The translations under genes and the position numbers were made by a program. A DNA stretch of 64,000 bases from Hirsutella rhossiliensis (lineage: Eukaryota > Ascomycota > Sordariomycetes > Hypocreales > Ophiocordycipitaceae), in assembly GCF_020360975.1 (NCBI RefSeq), contig NW_025408671.1, forward strand, positions 620,001-684,000, read 5' to 3'. Numbering within the stretch: position 1 is the first letter of the stretch; each line of letters opens with the position of its first letter. Below are positions 60,744-64,000 of the stretch, in pieces. The notes beneath the pieces are model-generated. The model saw only the letters and a list, made by a program, of their open reading frames with translations, ran no database searches and was not told where the DNA came from.

Positions 60744-61449
60744 TATTACGGGATACCTTATAGTCGATAATCTAGGTACCTATAATAATATCGGCCTCCC
60801 TTAAGGAAGTTACCTTTAACTCCTTAAGGCTCCTTATAAAAGAAGGAACTTAGAAGCTACTAAGTAAACTCTAGGAAATTACCTAGAAATCCTAGAAATA
60901 ATAACTAAGCGGATTATATAGATATTTTATAGAGATTTCCCTTAGGGATATATTATATAGGAAATATACTATAATTTCCTAAGTAATAATAGCTCCTTAA
61001 GGATTATATTAATATTTCCCTAAGAAGTTACTATAAAAGTATAGTAGGGAAATTATAGAGAAATACCTATACTTACCTAGGGAAAATACTAAGAAATACT
61101 ACTAATATACTATACTACTATTATATAATTATAAGGTTAAGATATTACTTAGTTAAAGCCCTAAGTAAGGTCTTACGCTTACTATAGTATATATAGAAGA
61201 TAGAGAACTTATTAGATCTTAGGTAGGTAGAGAAGAATATAAATAGTTATTACTACTCTTACTTTAACTTATAAGACTAGTAGCTAGTCTATATTTAACG
61301 CGCGTAATAATATATAATAGCTAGTTTATATAATATATTTAATTATATATAATAGCTAGTCCGTTTAATTACCTATTAGACCTATACTAGATCTAGGTAG
61401 ATAGTAAGGTTAATATACTAGCTTTATACTAAGGGACTAGTATATAATA
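60744..61449 (+). repeat. E3 3' LTR
   Basis: 706 bp, collinear with the split 5' LTR; followed by GTAAG. Confidence 0.88.
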
Positions 61450-61454
61450 GTAAG

Positions 61455-61819
61455 AGAGTAATTATTATATTGCCTTAATTATCCTTCTTTCTTTTATTTA
61501 AGGCCTCTCTTTATATCTATTTAGTATCTCTATTAATAAAGAAGATCTTACTTAAAAAAGCTATTAATATCCTCTTAACTACTAAGCTTTTTACTAGTTT
61601 TTCCCCTTTATTTTAGCCGGTACTAGTATATCTATCTTATCTCTCGCTACCTTTATAAGAAGCTATCGCTACTTTTACTTCCCCTCTTACCCTTACCCTC
61701 CTTTCTATACCTCTTTTTAGCTCCTTCTTCCTTTTTTTATACTAGTCTTTTAGCTTCCTAGGTCCCTCTTACTAAGGAATATCTCTAAGAACTATAAAAT
61801 TAAGATATACTTCGCGATA
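61455..61819 (-). repeat. E5 LTR, right part
   Basis: Continues the E1-family LTR begun at 37281-37399 and interrupted by E3. Matches 12320-12790 in its right half. Confidence 0.8.
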
Positions 61820-62125
61820 TACCCCCTTAGCTATAGTATATCCTTATAGTAAGGGTATAGTAAATATAGCTTTAGGCTAGTAAGCGTATAAAGGAGGTTC
61901 TTAGCTCTATACTTATCTCTTTACTTAAGGAAAGTAAGGGCCCTTTTAGGCCCCTAGGCTCTTTTAGACCTACTTAAGGAATAAGAGCTTAAAGAGGGGA
62001 AAATCCTATAAGAAAAGGGGCCTTCTTAAAAGGGAAAAACCTAATTAAAATAAGGGGCCCTTTAAAGGGAAAAACCTCTTCCTTTTCTTTAGCTATAGAT
62101 ATTACCTTCTTATATAGGCTATTAG
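61820..62125 (-). pseudogene. E5 3' internal fragment
   Basis: Matches 12791-13110 of E1 closely, including blocks of CCCTTTTAGG-type inverted repeats. Non-coding 3' sequence of the E1 family, cut by E4 at 62126. Confidence 0.7.
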
Positions 62126-62583
62126 TGTTGCGAAGCGTGGCCTGATTTCGCAGTTCTTAAAGATATCCCTTAGTAAGAGGGACTAAGGAAGCTAAAAACA
62201 CCCGGTATAGAAGAAGGAGCTGAAAAAAGGAGCAGAAAGGAGGGTAGGGGCATAAGGGAAAGCATAAAGTAGCGAGAGATAAGACGGATGTGCCGGAAAC
62301 GGCTGCAAAGGAAGGAAAAAACCGGCAAAAAGCTCGGTAGTTAAAAGGACATTAGTAGCTTCTTTAAGCAGGATCTTCTTTATTAATTAAGATGCTAGAC
62401 GGGTATAAATAGGGGCGTTGGATAGAGAAAAGAAGGACAATTAAGGCAATACAACAATCACTCCCTTACCTTTATTGCTGCTTCTGCAAGAATCATATCT
62501 CTCTGCCCTGCCTATCCTACCCCTTACTTCTAATTTCACCTTCGTGCATTTTATATATATCTCTCGCATCTCTCTTCGCGAGA
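62126..62583 (+). repeat. E4 5' LTR
   Basis: 458 bp, the E1-family LTR in plus orientation; identity to 12320-12790 and 61455-61819 is evident in reverse complement. Confidence 0.85.
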
Positions 62584-62597
62584 GTTATAAGCCCGGG
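62584..62597 (+). other. E4 primer-binding site
   Basis: GTTATAAGCCCGGG directly follows the LTR. It is the same half-initiator-Met-tRNA type site as Copia-1 (GTTATGAGCCCGG) with one RIP-type G-to-A change. Confidence 0.6.
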
Positions 62598-62728
62598 AGG
62601 AATAGTATTCCTATACCTTCCGGCTGCTATAAAAGGCACCCTTCTTACATCCCTCGTGGCTCCCTTTTACCCCTCTTACTAGAAAAGCCGATTTTTAACC
62701 GACTTTTCTGCCCCCTCTTTCCGCAACG

Positions 62729-64000
62729 ATAATAAAAATCGACTCCTCTGCCGTCCCTACGGTCCGTAGGACGATTCTTACAGAGCCCTAAGATTGGGAT
62801 AAGTAGGTAAAGGAGCTACGGGCTCGTGTAGACAGAACCATCTATAATTTAGTCTTCTCTGATAAGCAGGACCCTCTCGAGCCCCCTCTTCGTCCTAGGG
62901 CAACGGACTTTGCAGAGGGAGCTACCCTCTTCTCTAAGCTAACCTCTGCACAACAGAGAGCTTTTTCTGCTGCCTTAGGCGACTACGAGAGTCACCGAAA
63001 GGAATACCTTTACGAGACGAAGTTGCTAACGGCTGCTCGTATAGCGATAACGGAATCCGTTAGTGCCGCAAAGCTAATCTCTCTTCGAGAGGAAGAGACT
63101 CCTAGGTAGTAGCTTTTAAAGCTCAAGACCTTAATAGCTCCCTTAAGAGGTTATATAACTAACCGTATTAGGAAGACCTATACGGCCTACCTAGGAGCCT
63201 TTTCTACTAGGAACCTACTAGCTTCTTCGTGGCTAGCTAAGTAGGAAGAAATCCTCGAGGAAGCTAACTAATACTTCCTTATAGAAGCTCTTTCCGGCTA
63301 GTGGCTATGGGATATATCTCTGCTAATAAAGCCTATTAGTAACGGTTACTCGACTATCTTTCGAGAAGCTAGCCGGGAACTAGACGAAGAGGCTGCTAGA
63401 GTATAACAGTAAGCAGTCTTATTCCTTCGTGGCTAGCACTTAACCTAGACGGCTCGACCTACAGCTGCTGCAGCCCTTGCTGCTGCGGCTCCCGCTGCTG
63501 CTGTTGCGGCTGTTGCTCCTTCGGCTCCACCTCCCTCGAGAGCATCAACACTGTCTTTAACGGCTGCCGTAGGCCCGGCCCCGCCTCTTGCTCCGGGCGG
63601 CCCGGTCCCGTTAGACAGACCGGCCCGACTAGTCCCCTAATAGACCTTTTAGTCCGTTAGTCGAAAAATCAGGGAACTAGTCGAAATCGAACCTCTTCGT
63701 TAAAATCAGCAATAAGGGGTAAAAAGGGGGGGTTTTTAAGCAGACCTTCCGGACCGGGACGAGGATTCCTCGAAGAAACGAACGAGAAGGAATCGACCTA
63801 CCTACCAAGCATGCAAAAAGCCCCATCGGCTAGAAGACTGCTAGCAGGTCTTCGAGGAAAACCGACCCGAAGGAGTCAACCCTTTAAAGAGGCTACGAGA
63901 AATAGTACAACAATCTCTTAAGGAGGACCCCTCGTTGCAGAAGAAGATAGACGAGATTCGGGTTACTAAGAAATAGCAACTAATAACGCCGCTGCCCTTA
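62729..64000 (+). pseudogene. E4 gag, RIP-interrupted, incomplete at window edge
   Basis: One plus frame runs from about 62729 to the edge (424 codons) broken only by TAA/TAG at positions that suit Gln or Trp. The likely start is now ATA (ATG-to-ATA). Recognisable stretches are DKQDPLEPPLRPRATDFAEG, QRAFSAALGDYESHRKEYLY, an Ala/Pro-rich spacer (63470-63600), then a zinc-knuckle remnant at 63806-63841 reading Y-x2-C-x4-H-x4-C, where the first Cys has become Tyr by G-to-A. The order (N-terminal helical gag, spacer, knuckle) fits Copia gag. A mild RIP load leaves most residues readable. Confidence 0.75.

Larger units (their letters stand above)
37400..61449 (+). mobile_element. E3: chromodomain Ty3/Gypsy element with extra 3' ORF, split by nested insertions
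   Basis: LTRs of 706 bp. The 5' LTR is 37400-37601 plus 43496-43999 (split by Copia-2) and the 3' LTR is 60744-61449. The duplication is GTAAG (37395-37399 and 61450-61454). After removing Copia-2 and Gypsy-B it is about 10.3 kb, of which 475 bases are a solo LTR. Plus-strand pol remnants include RT, RNase H, integrase and a chromodomain, so it is a chromovirus-type Gypsy. About 2.3 kb between chromodomain and 3' LTR carries an additional degenerate ORF. RIP is nearly saturated. Confidence 0.82.
37281..62125 (-). mobile_element. E5: E1-family Copia-type element, minus, extends past window
   Basis: The E1-family LTR is recognisable in two pieces, 37281-37399 and 61455-61819 (484 bp when joined), separated by E3. 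It is followed by the E1-family 3' internal sequence 61820-62125, which matches 12791-13110. E4 then interrupts it at 62126. The element is older than both E3 and E4. Its other LTR must lie right of the window, so only its 3' end is seen. RIP is heavy. Confidence 0.75.
62126..64000 (+). mobile_element. E4: E1-family Copia-type element, plus, least mutated copy, truncated by window edge
   Basis: Begins with a 458-bp LTR (62126-62583, TGTTGCG...CGCGAGA), then a primer site and gag. The right side is outside the window. It retains many CA and TG steps (LTR: CGTGGCCTGATTTCGCAG), so RIP is much milder than in E1 or E5. It inserted head-on into E5. It provides the best template for aligning the degraded E1 and E5. 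Confidence 0.85.

Noticed and set aside
62475..62732. Plus ORF of 85 codons
   Set aside because: Spans the E4 LTR end, primer site and leader, so it cannot be a conserved protein; the gag frame starts after it.

Overview
The window reads as filamentous ascomycete (Pezizomycotina) nuclear DNA. The evidence is short GT-AG introns, fungal-type gene families (DUF2828, HPP membrane protein, APH-like kinase, fungal dynamin) and a retrotransposon block showing the signature of repeat-induced point mutation (RIP). No tRNA, rRNA, CRISPR array or bacterial-type operon was seen. Functions come from motifs recognised by eye; no database search was run.

Region 1 (1 to about 11985) has ordinary GC-rich composition. 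It holds a DUF2828 gene running off the left edge (minus), a two-exon HPP-family membrane protein (minus), a two-exon RRM-like protein (plus) and a short hypothetical protein (minus). A graveyard follows: a dynamin relic (plus), a 96-residue coiled-coil ORF (plus) and a broken aminoglycoside-phosphotransferase-like kinase gene (minus). Many ORFs that open with GTG, TTG or CTG were trimmed to the first true ATG, as fits a eukaryote.

Region 2 (about 11985 to 64000) is nested LTR retrotransposons, resolved by matching LTR pairs and target-site duplications (TSDs). E1 (Copia type, minus, LTRs 12320-12790 and 36461-36931, TSD AAAAT) is split by E2 and Gypsy-A. E2 (Gypsy type, minus, LTRs 14642-14885 and 24796-25039) is itself split by Copia-1 (20269-23810, TSD ATATA). 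Gypsy-A is at 27943-35820 (plus, TSD AGAAG). From 37281 to the right edge everything lies inside E5, an E1-family element (minus). E5 is interrupted in its LTR by E3 (chromodomain Gypsy, plus, 37400-61449, TSD GTAAG). E3 contains Copia-2 (37602-43490, TSD CTTAG), a reversed solo LTR (49056-49525, TSD CTATA) and Gypsy-B (49781-57620, TSD ATAGG). E5 is also interrupted at 62126 by E4, an E1-family copy (plus) that runs off the window.

The host layers are almost emptied of CA and TG dinucleotides while CpG survives, and their reading frames stay open apart from TAA and TAG. That is RIP, not CpG decay. Copia-1 and Copia-2 have normal composition and identical or nearly identical LTRs, so they arrived after RIP stopped acting here. 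Both carry many frameshifts, and Copia-1 has lost reverse transcriptase and nearly all of RNase H. They look like non-autonomous passengers moved in trans, unless the frameshifts are assembly indels.
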